From the NCBI GenBank assembly GCA_015680685.1, contig MNCI01030164.1:126841-190840 (forward strand): DNA of 64,000 bases, given 5' to 3'. The position numbers and the translations under genes were made by a program. Below are positions 1 through 14,039 of the stretch, one piece after another (position 1 is the first letter of the stretch; every line of letters begins with the position of its first letter). Source of the stretch: Gnetum montanum. Its lineage: Eukaryota; Streptophyta; Gnetopsida; Gnetales; Gnetaceae. The notes below the pieces were generated by a model. The model was not told where the DNA came from and made no database searches. It saw only the letters and a list, made by a program, of their open reading frames with translations.

Positions 1-1304
1 AATAGTTTTAACTTCAGATCCACCAACCTCACAAAGAGGATCTAAAGCATCATGGATAGTCTTATCGATTACCCAAGGACTTATAAATCTATTCTTGATG
101 TGTGTAATAAAAATTCAAAGCATATGAGAAGGCAATTAACATTCTAGATTTGAGTGTAGAGAAATGTAAAGCAAAATGTGGCAACAAAATGAAATTGTAA
201 ACTTGTATTAAAATTATGGAAGATTCATGGGGAAAAAGTTTCAAGAATATAAGTTTTGGAATTTTCATGGCCAAGTGCTTAGGGGAAAATACTTGGAACT
301 TGATACAACTAGAAGGATATGTTTTGTAGTTAGATCTATCCTTGAAGATCCCATAGGATCTACCCTTTGAACATTGATCACTACTAGTTTCCTTTGCAAT
401 TCTAATCTACATTAGGGAGAAGATGATTGTTGTTGAATTTTGGGTATCTGCATTGCTCTGAAAGTCTCACATTTGGTCTAGATGTAAATTTACCAAAAAT
501 TCCTCATAATGAAATAGATTTTTGTTTAAATAGGCCTTGGATCCATGATTTGTTGTCATTAATTCTACCATGATTACTGAAAAATTTTGAGCAAATTCTA
601 TTGTACCTAGAAGACCTCCATGTCACGTATGAACAGTTTTATCTAATTTTTTTTTGCTCTTCATACACTACCTGTGTACATTGCCTTGTGTATAGAATTT
701 CCATGTCTAGTGTATGGAATTAAAACCTAAATCTTGTACATTGTCTTTGTAAATTTTCTAGCATAAAAAACTACAATGATCAATGTACATGATCAATGTA
801 CAATGCTAAGATATCAAATTTTGTAGCTTTTAAAGAACTTTTAATCCTTTCAAGCTAGTATACATGAATTTTGCAACTTCCACAAGTTGGGATGTATGAG
901 ATTTACATTATATGGATTGCACATCACATATCTTACTTTAAAATCTACCTTAAATTCTAGTAATACAAGGCCATAACACAATATTTTAGGGAAAATAAGG
1001 CAATTTTATCTATCTTTGTTTTTCAAAAAAATTACAAAATACTTTGGCTATGGGCTATAACATGAATTTTCTGTGGGATGTTTCAACCTAATGTATGTTG
1101 ATACATTAGTCATGTTAACTTGTTTAATTTTGCTATCATGAACATACTTCATTAAAATATATACATATTTAGTTAACTCATGATAATTACCCTAATAGAA
1201 TAAATGAAAATCATCATTATTATTGATATGTTTAGATAAATAAAAATGCTTAAAATTGGAAAGAAGATCATCATTGTAAGATTAGGCTACACATGTAGAA
1301 AATG
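1..1304. other. AT-rich intergenic DNA, no gene recognised
   Basis: I see no supported gene, RNA or repeat boundary here. A short minus-strand stretch at the left edge (about 1-110) reads as an open frame and may belong to something outside the window, but it is too short to assign. Confidence 0.5.
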
Positions 1305-1743
1305 TACCTAACCATGGGTCTTCATGATGAAATGGTCCTTTACCTTTCTTATTTGCTTTAGATTCTTTCTTCTCATCTAAATGATTATATGTAAAGCTAT
1401 GATTAGCCTCTTATTCCATAATTTTATCTCAAAGATCTTACATGTACAAAGGTTCATAATCATCAAACACATGTTCATGAGCTTTGTATGATGTGCATTC
1501 ATTCTCTAGCCTCATGTTGATCAAGCTATCATTAAGATCATCTCATATAGCCACAATTGGGTCCCTAGAGAACTAACCATAATTATCTCTCCACCTTTCC
1601 TACTTATCTTGATGATAAGCTAGCATAACCAATGGAAGGGTCTTATCCTTTGAATGCTCAAAGGAGAAAAAAGCCATTCATCTTTTTGGTGCATTACCAA
1701 AGGTCTTTGGTGATCTCATAGCACTATCTACCATCTCATTCAT
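1305..1743 (-). pseudogene. Unidentified decayed coding frame
   Basis: On the minus strand a single frame runs for about 145 codons from ATG at 1743 down to about 1305 with about six in-frame stops. The inferred protein is hydrophilic, with acidic stretches, and ends in a lysine-rich tail (DEKKESKANKKGKGP). Consistent framing with only point stops suggests a decayed protein-coding segment rather than chance. I do not recognise a family; a gag-like or transposon accessory protein is possible. No LTR or target duplication was found around it. Confidence 0.35.
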
Positions 1744-3186
1744 GTTCACAATCTACATACACATAATAATAAAAACATATATTTTATTTGAATAAAATAT
1801 AAGATCAAGAATATACAAGTATTTCTAGATAATTCAGTAATGTCCTTCCCAGCAATGATGCTGATGATAGGAATCTTGCCAATTTTTAACTAGTGGAGTT
1901 TATTATACAAATCACAATGCATTCTAGTGGTAAGCTTCAAGGATAATGTTAAATGAGTTTCCATGAACACTTGTATATATTACTATGTTTAAAGCATATT
2001 AAAGAAATTATAACATATATGGTATAGATTAAGACCCATGTTGTCATGGTGATAGAGATGAAGAAATATTTATGATTTTATATTTTATAATTTTTATGAA
2101 TTTTATAATTATAATAACAAAATGATAATAAACACATGAATTACAATTCCTATTAGGGACAGCTGTAGTCCTTGTATTGTGATCCCTCTTAAGGACATGT
2201 GCAACTTCAGATATAAGATACAAATAAAATGACTCTTAATTATAGCCTCAATAGCCCAACATCATGTCATATAGTTATGAACTACATGGATAAGGTTGAA
2301 TCATTGTAGCTTATGAAAATAAGAAATAAATAAATATTTTTATTTTTTAATATTTTATAATATTTTTAGTACTTCAATATTAAGACATTAATGGTAGAAA
2401 TAAGGAAAAACCATAAGCTTTATTCACTACACAAACACTAGACTCAGGCTACATAAGCATGATAGCACTCTAATAGAGTTTTGTTGCACTTGTGAAAGCA
2501 AAAACTTAGAACACATACAAAATAAGAAGAAACTCACTTATCCAACCGAGGAATATCTTTTCACATGAACTTGGCTATCAAAAGTTAAAATGAAATGCTT
2601 GAAATTAAGTTGTACAATGTGAGAGCTTATCCCAAGTATTTATAGTTTTTACAACATAAAGGTAGGGGTTCACTAATGGTTAGGCATTAATTGAGATCCA
2701 TCAACATAGTCCATGCATTTGTGAAATATGCTAAAGAAGAAAGGTAAGAAAAAGGGTTAAACTAAGCCACCAAGAGGATGCAACAACACCCATAAACTAA
2801 CATAGGAGATGTGCTAATGTAGGATAGTTAGCAGACCCTTACCCTACACACTTTACCGACATTTCTTAGATGAAAGCCAAAATGCCAATAAACATATTAG
2901 AAGCTTCCAAAGGTCTCTGAACAACGTCATAAACATATTGAAAAATCCAAACCATGAACTAATCTTGCAAGTACAAAATGGAAGGCTAGGATGTAAAACA
3001 AGGAGCTGGAAACCTCAATCATGCATTAGAAAAAATCATAAACACAAGGTGCATTAAATACATCCCGAATCCAGGGCTCACAATTGACTCATAAAATGCC
3101 ACTGGATGACTCGTCACTTGCATTACTAGGCTACCTTTGATGAACATAAGGATATACTGATCTCCAGTTCTATTTTGACTTCACCT
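1744..3186. other. AT-rich stretch without recognised features
   Basis: No gene recognised. The right part probably includes eroded reverse-transcriptase sequence of the gypsy element that becomes readable from 3187, but I could not find RT motifs. Confidence 0.4.
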
Positions 3187-4970
3187 ACCCCAAGTTAACC
3201 ATTCAAAATTTTTACTAAGAAATCAAAAGAAGGTTATGGATGTATCCTTATGCAACAAAGAAAAGTAGTAGCCTATGCCTCACACTAGCTTAAGCCTCAT
3301 GAGATATGCTACCCCATGCATGACCTTGAATTGGGAGTAGTGATGCTTTCCTTAAAGGCTTAATGATACTATTTATTCCAAAAATCTAGATGGATCACAA
3401 GGGATTATTATATTTGATGAATCACCCTCACTTAAACCTACATGAGAGGAGGTAGTTTGAGCTATTGACCAAAATTGATTTTACCATCTAGTATTAGCCA
3501 AGCAAAAGTAATGTTGTTACACATGCCTTGGGTCATGTGGCTACTAAGAGCCATATTTTGGTGATTCAGTTTAGGTAAGATTCGTGCAAAGCACAAATGT
3601 GATCCTTGGTGCAAGGAACTTAAGCATCCTGATGATCCTTCTATAATAGTTTATGATTTTAGGTTAATGATTGGGTGTGTATGCTTGATTTCTTATGGTA
3701 ACATCTATTAGATGAAGCTTACCTTAGTAGGCAATAGATGTATCCAATTAGCAATAATATGTACTAGATTCTAAAGAGTTTGTATTGGTGACTAAGCATG
3801 AAGAAACATATTGAAGTTTTTGTGATTACATGTTACGTTTATTAGTTGAATAAACTTAAACACCAACAACAAAGTGGCTACTTGTATGCTTACACTCTTC
3901 TATAGTAAAAGTGTGAGGTGATCAAGATGGATTTCATCATTAGTTTACCTTGCACTAAATTTGGAAAGAACGCTAGCCTTGTTGTTGTGGACTTGTTAAC
4001 CAAGTTAGTGCATTTCCTAGCTACAAAGACATTAGTCAACATAAAGGATGTTATGCAATTGTTCATCTCTAAGGTTATATAATTGCATGACATTCCTACC
4101 AATATTTTCTTGGGTCATGATGCCAAATTTACTTCTCAATTTTGGCATGCATTCATGGATAGCCTAGGTGCTAGGTTGAGTTTGGCTTTAGTTGATCATT
4201 CACAAACTGATAGTTACGTTCATAGAGTTAACCAAGTCTTGGAGAAAATGCATTGGTCTTGTGCTTTACAATTTTTAGTAAGTTAGGATTGTCTATTATT
4301 ATTGACATAGTTTTCTTATAATAATATCTATTAACCTACTCTTAAGGTAGCACTATATGAAGCTTTATATAGGAGACCTTAGAAGGCTCCCTTATGTTGG
4401 GATATGATTAATGATAGGTAGCATATTAGCTTAAACATTGTGTTGAGGATGACAAAGTATATTAGGGATATTTGTGAGCAACTTAAAGTAGCTAAGGATT
4501 GTCAAGTGAGCTACGTGAACCATAGGAGGAGGCCTCTTAAGTTTGTGGTTGATGACAAGGTGTTTGTTCATGTCTCTTCACTAAAAGGCTTAGTGCATTT
4601 TAGTCAAAAAGAAAAAATTACATCTTATTACATTGGATCATTTCATATTCTTTAGTGTATTAAAGATGTTGTATACTATGTTAATTTACCTCCACATCTT
4701 TCAAGCATGCATGATGTATTTCATGTCTCAATGCTACAGTACATCCTTGATGATAGTCACAACATTCATTAGACTAAGGTTTAGCTTCAAGCTAATTCCT
4801 CTTATGTGAAATGTTCCATTAGGATCATGGACTAGATCGAGCATTAGTTGCACAATCGAATAGTTCCCATAATGAAGGTCTTGTGCAATAATCATGTTTC
4901 ACACAAGACTACTTAGAGGCTTGAATTTTATTTATGTTCTTCCCATCTTAGATCTTTTGGTAGAAAGATT
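3187..4970 (+). pseudogene. Ty3/gypsy pol remnant: RNase H and integrase
   Basis: This is a decayed pol 3' half, readable across three frames with many stops. RNase H is seen at 3190-3540 (GYGCILMQ, VVAYASH, LKPHE, MHDLELGVV). The integrase zinc-binding region follows at about 3700-3890 (YW-LSMKKHIEVFV). The catalytic core lies at 3920-4290 (KMDFIISLP, VVVDLLTKLVHFL, LHDIPTNIF, DAKFTSQFWHAF, LGARLSLA). The C-terminal part covers 4440-4960 (RRRPLKFVVDDKVFVHVS, FHVSMLQYI, VLCNNHVSHKTT), which resembles the GPY/F and chromodomain-side segment of Tekay/Del-like gypsy elements. The motif order RNase H then integrase identifies gypsy rather than copia. Gag, protease and RT are not seen upstream. 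It leads directly into a polypurine tract and 3' LTR. Clade assignment is inference; the pseudogene call is secure. Confidence 0.9.
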
Positions 4971-4985
4971 CTAGAGGTGAAAGGA
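4971..4985 (+). other. Polypurine tract of the gypsy element
   Basis: A purine-rich run (GAGGTGAAAGGA) sits immediately before the TGTAACACTCC that opens the 3' LTR. Position and composition fit the plus-strand primer site. Confidence 0.55.
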
Positions 4986-7900
4986 TGTAACACTCCATAT
5001 TTTTGGTACATTGATATGTATGATCTTTATAAAGTTTTGATGCTTGTTCTTAGGTGTATGTTTTATGCTTGTTATTAGTTTGGCATAATTTTTAGACGTT
5101 TCTTGAGATGCTTGAATATTAATGTTGTTATTTATATTTAAATTCATAGATATTTTATTGTCATCTAGTAGGTGTGCATTAATCCTATTGTTGAGAGTAG
5201 TAGGACATGGCATGCTTAGCTTGATTTCTAGAGTTATATTTTATTTTTATGACCTTTCTTGATGTAGTTTTGGTAACTTCATGTTTAATAATTAATCAAT
5301 ATTTTTATTTATTAGTATGAGTAGAAGTTGGGATATATTTTTGGTTTATTGATTTTATGGTATTTTCTCCTTTAATTAATTTAGCAAGTCTTAAAGTTAC
5401 ATGAGATTATAAGTAGTTGTTTGTGTAATGGACAAAATTTATAAAATTATTCAATTTCTTGTTTTCTTCCATTCTTTAGTTTTTGGTAAACTCCATTAAA
5501 ACTACTATGGTTTCTTCTCTCAATACACTTTGACAATTCAAGAGAGGTGTTATGAAGATTGGAGGTGGAGCAAGTGCTGATGGATTGTAGATCAATTACA
5601 TAGATTATTTGGATCCTTGATATTTTTCTCTCCTCTCTTATGGACTTTCATCATGCAGATTCAGAGGTGAGTAATCTTGGCATCTTTTCCATTTACAGTT
5701 GTAGGATTATGGACATTCATAATATTTTTCCATATGATATAATGTTTTTGGATTGGTGGCCATTGCTTTGAATACTGGTAATGTTGAATCAATAGATTTT
5801 GCATGTTAGATTTTTGGTTTCTAGTAATGTTGTTTCATCATTTTTCAACATGATTTTTATAGAATTCATTTCAATAGTTCTTTAAATTTTTATTTTATTA
5901 TTTATAACCTTAGTTATTATAATTAACTATTATAATTATCTTAATTCTTGTGTGGATGTGCTCTAGAATTTTTAAGAGTGAGATAAGATTTATTTTCTCA
6001 TTTTGATTGGTTTGGAGAATTGGAAATTTTCATTCATCTTATTATTTTGTTTAGATTCATTTTTCCTTGCTATGATCTTGTCAAGATCATTGTGATTTCT
6101 TATTGGTTTATCAATTTTATTAGTATCCCTCTTTCCATTATTTATAATGTGATCTTAGTCATTTGGATTTGGTTCTTTTAATTTGAGATTTATAGATCTT
6201 ATATTTATCAACTCTAATTTTTCCTCATCAATTTAGCCTTGTGATTCCTCTTACCCTTTGTTAATTCTTGTTTAAATTATTGATTTCCTTTCCTGTGGCT
6301 TCCTCTCCCATTTTCATGATTTTGGAGTTTTTCTTGCTAATTTCCTATCTTTCCCTATCCAAACGAGACATCCAAGAACTTTGCTAAATGTTCCTCTTGC
6401 AAATTAATCAACCAGAAAAGACATCCCATCCTAGACCTGTATGTTTCTAGTTTAGGCAAGATGTCTCCACCAACCCTGATATGCCTCAACCTAATCCAAA
6501 ATGTCTCCAAGCATGCTGAGATATTCCATCCTACCCTAAGATGTCTCCCATTTTTCTAATATGTCTTCTAGTCATTCTAAATGTTCCATTTCTTCCTAAG
6601 ACATCTTCTTGAAGATGTCTTCTAATTTCCAAGATGTCCCCTCTATAAGCCCAACTCTACCATAAACTTGGATTTTATGAAATTTGGTTCTCTAGTTTGG
6701 TTTTAAACATGGATTTATTTTTCTCTATGCTTTCTAAAACCTTGTCAAATATTTTCTATTTTTTTAATTGACATTGTTCTTTATGGATCTTTAATTGTGT
6801 AGGTTTTTCCTTAGCATGGATAATTGTTGATTGGCTTGGACCTTGGTCAATTGTGGTGATCATTTGGATTTAACCATTTGTTAATGTCTCCATATTCTTG
6901 ATATAAGCTTTCACCTTGTTAATCTTGATAACCTTCTTGTTAGAATCTTGAGCTTGAATTCACCTTATTGGTTATGAGGATATTTCATGATTTTATTATT
7001 GACCCATATGTGATTCTTGGTTATTGTTAAGTTCATTCTTCCCATTTTTATGCAACTATAAATTTGTTCAAATTTATGATCATGATTTCTCTCTTTGGAC
7101 TTTTGTTAGCATATTATGTTATTTGTGATGTATGTGAGATCTCTTAGAAGTTATCCTTGGTTCCTTATGATTATGACATCCCATCCTTAGATGTCATGGC
7201 AAATGTCAAATATATGATATATTGGACATTATGCGTACAACGAAAATATACCAACTGCGAAATATAAGTGATATTCAACATCATGTATAAAGGAAATAAG
7301 AGGGAAAATGTAGAGAGAGAAAGAAAAAAATGCTTTATTCATATAGAATGATGTATTTGGATCATGCTCTAAGAGTGTTCCTTGGAGTTTTCTTCCTTTG
7401 GCATCTATCTCTTAGAGGTAATCCAACACTGCCACCATGGTTAGACTTACAACTCTGCTAGAAGGGATGGCTAGTGCACTTCCTATCCCACTTCACCTAG
7501 CTTCCCATGGCATGCCTATATCAGCTCTACCACCCCATGACTTGCTTGTACTGACTCTGCCATTCCATGCTGGCACAACCTCTAATCCCAGGTATAAATG
7601 CCTTAGGCCAAACCCCCAAAGGTTACCTTAAGAGACACATCAATTATTATAATGCACCCTTTTAGGTCTTAGTCACAAATTCCCCTTTGGGTCTTATTTA
7701 GATGACAATAACACTTGTTATGAAGAGACACCATCTTCATTAGGTAATAGCATCATTTGGAAATGGGGATGTCACAATGATGGTGGATTTTCATGTGTTG
7801 GATTTGGCTTGTTAGTGTCATGTGATTCCTTGGACTGATATCCTTGTGAGGATCTCCTAGATTATTGGATCTTTTAATGAGATGGATTCTTTTGATTTTA

Positions 7901-8849
7901 TTATTTCCCTCCACCATCAACTTGAATGACATGTTTACATGTTTGTTTGGTTTTTGGATGATGGAGCTAGCACAGAGTTTGTGTGGCCAGTTGGAGATGG
8001 AATCCCTAGAGATAATTTTATGATTGACCTCCACTAAGATGCATTAATTTTGCTTTCATGATATTCCTCATTCTATGTAAGAGGATGATTACATGTCTCA
8101 TTGATTTTTTTTATTTTTTTATCTCTAGAATGTTAGAGGTGATGTCCTTAGTGCCTCCATAGTTGGAGTGGATGATTCATGGTTTTGATGGATGGATGCT
8201 TTACTATTCATTTGTATGGTTGTTTAAGCTAACATATTTTTTAGATTAGCCATGTTTATTCTAACTCCAATGAGATCCATCCATTTATAAATTTGAGATG
8301 GCTGAAAGGTTTCTCACTCAATTGTATGTTGACAACTCATTTTATTTATAGATTGATAGGATTGGTAGGAGATGGGATATCTTATATAGTTTGGTTAAAT
8401 TTTTTGAGCTTGCTGATATGTTTTTAGTTTAGAACTTTGGATATTTATATCTTTGACTTCCAAAATTGTATTAGATATTGTGTCTTTTATTTTCCCATTT
8501 TGGATATATGGATTATGTATGTATTAAACCAATGATATTATGCTAGTTATATAAGTTATGGAGATTCAATTTTATAGTTTTGTTATCTCTTTTAGTTAGA
8601 CGCTTTAATTTCTAGTGCTTATAGTTCCAGCATATATGTTCTATGTGATTTTATATTTTATCCTTTTCTTTTCTTTCACAATTTAGCTTCATTTTTTCCT
8701 TAAGCCATGACCTCATGATAGATTTCATTGTTTTCTTTTGCTACAAATTTGTTCAGTTTCGCATTTCTTGCCATGGCCAATCGTTTCATTAGATATTTTA
8801 CCCAATGTAATGCTCTTCAACCTAAGTCATAGGAAGGAGGATGTTATAA
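4986..8849 (+). repeat. Gypsy 3' LTR (start firm, end tentative)
   Basis: The LTR starts with TGTAACACTCC right after the polypurine tract, as expected for plant gypsy LTRs. A candidate end is GGAGGATGTTATA at about 8837-8849, an imperfect inverted match to the start. That gives an LTR of about 3.25 kb after subtracting the inserted solo LTR. The 5' LTR lies outside the window, so the end cannot be verified by comparison. A segment at 6360-6660 carries repeated AGATGTCT/AGACATCT-type motifs. No coding potential was seen. Confidence 0.5.
7172..7776 (+). mobile_element. Solo LTR with 5-bp target duplication (copy 1)
   Basis: The sequence opens with TATGACATCCC and closes with GGGGATGTCACA, which are near-perfect inverted ends (inferred original end TGTGACATCCCC). 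It is flanked by ATGAT at 7167-7171 and 7777-7781. A second member of the family lies at 47660-48233 and shares the same ends and internal blocks. A TATA box (TATAAAT, 7593-7599) marks the promoter and sets the plus orientation. No internal domain is present, so it is a solo LTR left by LTR-LTR recombination. It lies inside the 3' LTR of the gypsy element starting at 4986 and is therefore younger than that element. Confidence 0.85.
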
Positions 8850-10100
8850 TAACTCTAGTCCCTAAGCTAGAGTTAGTCCTCATGATTTAAACTTGCTAAA
8901 TATGTGTTTCCCTAAATGATTCAACTATGTATAAGTTGCATATGTCATTAATCTAGCAATGTTGTGATTTTGATGGGTAGTTGAAACATTGATACTTGAA
9001 CTAAAATTAGTCCTTAAGTTCTCATATCACTCAAAATGTTCTTCCTTTCATGAGTGAACTATGTGTGTGTTTCATGTATTATTGATTCAAGAATGTTATG
9101 ATTCTCATGAATAGTTATAACCCTCATCCCTAAACTAGGGTTACTCCTCATGATATCATCTCACTCAAGATGTGCTCCCTTTCACAACTCAACTATGTTT
9201 GGGATGCATTTTCCATATATTTAGTAATATTATGATTATCATGGGTAGTTATAACCCTAGTCCTTGAACTATGATTAGCACTCATGATGTCAACTCACCA
9301 AAGATGTGCTTTTGTAGAATAGTCAATTGCATGTGGGATGTTTATATCATGTATTCAGAAATATCATGATTTTTATTTAATAGTAATAACACGAACCCTT
9401 AAACTAGGATTAGTCCTCATGATGTCATCTTACTAAATATGTGCTCCCTTAAACAAGTCGACAATGTGTGGGATGCATTTATAATTGATTGAACAATGTT
9501 GTGATTCTTATGGGTAATTATAACATGGATCCCTAAACTAGAGTAAGTTTTCAATTTTCATTTCATCCAAGATGTGCTCCCTTTTACAAGTTAACTATGG
9601 GTAGGATGCATGTGTTATTTATTCAACAATGTTGTGATTCTCATGGATAGTTATAACATTGGTACCTAAACTAGGATTAGTTCTCATGATGTCATCTCAT
9701 CAAAGTGTGCTCCCTTTCATGAGTCAACTGTGTATGAGATTCATGTGTTAGTGATTTAGTAATATTTTGATTCTCATAAATACTTATAAATCTTGTTCCT
9801 AAAATAGGATTAGTTCTCATGATGCTAACTCACTGAAGATGTGTTTCCTTAAATACATCAACTATGCATGGGGTGCTTATGTCAAGGATTCAACAATGTT
9901 GTGATTTTTAAGGATAGTTGTAATACTAGTCCCTAAACTAGGATTACTATCCATGATGTCATCTTGCTAAATATGTGCTTCCTTAGGTAGGTTAATTGTG
10001 TATGGAATGCTTGTGTCATGGGTTCAACAATTTTGTGATTCTTATGGGTAGTTGTATACAGGTTTCTAAAATAGGATTAATCCTCAAGTTGTTATTTCTG
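8844..10100 (+). repeat. Tandem array, 134-bp unit, about 9.4 copies
   Basis: Units begin at 8844, 8981, 9115, 9249, 9383, 9518, 9651, 9784, 9918 and 10052, giving a spacing of 133-137 bp. Each unit starts with TTATAAC-like sequence and contains a CCTAAACTAGGATTAG block, a CTCATGATGTCATCT block, an AAGATGTGCTCCCTT block, and ends with a GTTGTGATTCTCATGGGTAG block. Copies differ by many substitutions but keep their length, so this is an old satellite or minisatellite cluster. It begins exactly at the proposed gypsy LTR end. Confidence 0.92.
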
Positions 10101-13100
10101 TAATAGAATCTTGCTTTAGGATTGTCACCCAATTCTTCTTATCTTTTCTTGTCAATGCTTCAACATTATCAAGGGCATCAAAGGCATTTTCTACATATTT
10201 TCAAACTTTGCTAATTTGTAATAAAAACTTCAAGAGATGATTTCAAAGTGTAAATTCTTGAGAATCATTAAAATGATACTAGAAGTTTGGTTTTTTTTAC
10301 TTAAAATTCTTGGAAATTAATGTTTTAAATCACCATTGCAGGTGAAAAAAGATCCTCTAGATGTGTCAATGGTAAGAAAATTAGCTCCAAATTCCCTCAA
10401 AATAATAACCAAAGACTTCATCATGATATTAAGAAGGGTTATGATATTTCAACATTAGTCATTCTTAATTCACCATGCATTATGATGATTAAAATAGATA
10501 AAAAATCAATTTTGATAATACTATTTTATAAAAAAATAATTTTCAGAATACTATGAGGTAAATACAACTTATGTTGATGGTCATGGTTGACACAAAAAAG
10601 TCTATCAATTGTCAAGGTTTTAATGACAATTTTGATGGTCAAAATGGTATAAACAAGCAACACCACATAAAATACATAAATTAACTTTAACTACCCACTA
10701 CTTTATGTACATACATATGGATAGATACTATTCTTATAATGTTTTCTGCTCAAAAAACCTCATAACCACCTAGATTATATGAAGCAACATGAACTTATGA
10801 TTGTAAGCTAAACTAAAAACATCAAACTTGGGATATATGAAATACTCACAGCCTATCAAAATCAACATAAAATGTGTGAAATTTCACAAACATGTTCCAT
10901 GGATATTTTACTTTCGTCCTAAGACATATAGTGAACACAATACTTTAGAATGGGTTAAGAAGAAGAGTGAGTTGTCAACCATATGGCCTTTACTCTTAGA
11001 AAAAAACCACATGGCTATTCATAATTTTTATCATTCCCATTTTTACTAGAATGATTTTCCTACTTAGGTAACTTCATTTTTTTTCTTTTCTCTAGCAATT
11101 TCTGCTACTTGGATAATGCCATTCCACAACTCTTGCTTTTGATAAGGCTAGTGGAATTGTTGTGAAAATTTTTGTGCAAAGGCTCTTGTTAGTGATTTTG
11201 CTTTTGTTCATGCTATAATTTTCTTGTTTTCCAAAAGGTGATTTTTTGATAAATTATCCTATTTAATTATTACTAATTTTTTATGAGGTTTTCTTGCTAG
11301 CTTTTTGCATAGACATGACTTCCACTATTGTTGTTGTGATAGAAATTTAGGACTTCATACATATTTAAAGTTCATCAATGTTAAATTCTAGGGCTTGCAC
11401 TAACATTTATAGCTTTGAATTTATTTGTAATTCTAGCTTGTGTTGAAGCTTGATTGCATTGAAGCTTAATTAAAAATTTTTTATAGGGAAAGACATCGTC
11501 TATTGTTACTATTGTTCTAGCCCCTAAAGCTACTAACTTAATGTCTATATTTGTTATTACTGAAGCCTCACAAGATCTATCATCAATACATTTTTCTCCT
11601 CTTCAGTCTTTTAATTTCCTTCTCAAATCTAAATTTCCCTACTCAACACATGTTCCAATTGAAGAACTTTTCTATTGTTGCTGCTGAGATTGGGTATGAG
11701 TATGCTTAGTTGTTTTTAATAGTCATGTGAATTAAACACTTATTTTATGTAATTTTATTTTTTATTTTTCTTTTTTTTGTATTCAATAGATGTGGGTTTA
11801 AGTCTAGATGCATGAATTTTGTTTGGTATCACTCTTTCCATTAGAATCATAATCTTCTATAGGATTAGTTATAATGTTTATCATTAATTTGTGCATTATA
11901 AGTCCTTTGAGCATGTTTGGAATTTTATGGTTAAATAACCATATATGGCCTTTGAAAGTCTATTATATGGTCAAATATTTTTAGAAAGTTTCTCAAATTA
12001 GCCCATTAATTTTTTAAATTATATTTTCTATATAGTATTTGTTGCACACTAACACTGGTTCTCTACAAGTTAAATAATCCTAGTATCCCTTGAAAATGTT
12101 TTTTTACAATATCATCCCTATAAGCTATAGAAAAATTTCTATGGTTAATTGTATTTTTTCTGAATATATGAAGTAAACTATGATTACTTATTCTTATTAT
12201 ATTTTTTTAGTAGGTATTTTTGTCCTCTAGGAAAACTCTCATTTGCAAATTTCCATCAATCAAAATTAACCTTCCTAAAACCATGTGTAATATACCATAA
12301 TTATTTAGGGAAAAAAATTGATAAGTTAATTATAAAAAAATTTACATAAAGTACTCTAAATATGTTTAAAAATGTATAGATTAAACTAGTTTTCTATTTG
12401 TACACTAGTGCAAGAAACAAACACTTGTTTTATTTAAGAAAATACTTTGCTTATATGTTATTTTTATGGCTTCTAAAAGAAAAAAAATATTTATACATGC
12501 ACTAACACTTCAATTTTCAACAACAAAACCAACCATACAATATAAATTTTCAACCTAAAGCAAAACACTATAGAGGTAATGTAATGATAACCACAAGAAA
12601 GCATTTTTCTAGGAAAGGTTTGTGATGTATTAAGTTTTCTCATAAAATTGTAAAACCTCCAAACTAAACATTCTCTTATTTCTTTCCATAAAGGATCAAC
12701 TTCTCACCCAAAAGAAATAGCCAACTACATGTCTTAAGAAGAAAACAACTTGTCAAATCAAGATAGTCATTACAACTACTTCCATTTTAAATGATAGTCT
12801 TTACAACTCCTTCCTTTTCTTTAAAAATAAAAAATATGGAATGCAAGATTGTAGCCTTACAATATTCATAGTGTTTCATTAATAGAAATGGTAACATTAT
12901 TTTTTAAGAATTAACAATTTTTTAAAAGCTAGTTTTAAGTGACTATTATTTTTTCTAGTAATTGTTTCTCAAGTCATAAGTCTTGGGTTTAAGGCTAGGT
13001 AGCTTTGTGGTATTGATATCAAATAACTTCTAATATTGTTGTGTCATTTTTTACATCATTATTTACAATGCATTAAGTATATTTTTATCAAAGAAATGGT

Positions 13101-14039
13101 TTTTAATGGAAATGTGCATTTGCATGATTTTCTATAGTACATTGTAATTACAAATTTACTTACCATGCATGCCCTTTGTAGTATCTAAATAGATATATTA
13201 TTACTGATTGATATATATGTTTTGATAGCTTATGGAAGTTGTTATTTCATATTAGTATTTCCTCTTCTTTAAGCTATCTCCTCTAGGACTTCACCCTTTT
13301 CCTTTACTCATCCTTCCTTTTTACTATTGAAGATATCGTAAGTTTATAATACTTTTTTTTTGCAAGTTTCATTCATATTATAATAATTTTATTCCTTCTT
13401 ATCTTTCATGCTAGTTCAATTAGTATTTCGCAATTTCATGTTCCTTATTCTCTTTCATCCCAACTTAATTAAAATTTTTTTATCTTTCATCCTATTTTGT
13501 TATATTTTTGAAAATTTAAACCAATTATCAAAAATCTTGAAAGCTATTAAATATTATTAAAATTATTGGTCACAACTATATTTATAACACATAATCTAAA
13601 AACTTTCAAATATATTTATTGTTAAGATTACAAAACTCTCAAATATATTTTTTGGTAAATATTCTCATGATTTGTAAATTTCTACTTTATTGTAAATTTT
13701 TAGTTTAAAAACACATAAAAAGAAAGTTATCAAATGTTGATTGATCAAGAAACCTACAAATAATAAAAACATAAAGTGATTCATAACTATATTAATGTAG
13801 GTTTCTTGATCATGTAACTCTAGAATTATCTTTGATATTTTAGGGATGTATGGACATTAAAACTTCAATTCCATAGAAACAATCCTATTTTCATGTTTTG
13901 TAAATTATGTACTTTTCTTTAAATTTCTGATCTAAAAACACACATAAAGGAAGTTATCTAAGATTACTTGGCCAAGTAATCTTTTAAAAAAATAAAACTT
14001 AAAGTAAATTCTAGAAGAGTAGTTATTACATTAACACTA
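10101..14039. other. AT-rich intergenic DNA
   Basis: Nothing assignable was found. The stretch from about 13690 onward shows older, diverged sequence resembling the tandem array that starts at 14040 (shared GGTTTCTTGATCATG and TTTTAGGGATG blocks). Confidence 0.5.

Noticed and set aside
10828-11049. 73-codon plus-strand frame
   Set aside because: Short, no recognisable domain, no flanking splice or element structure.
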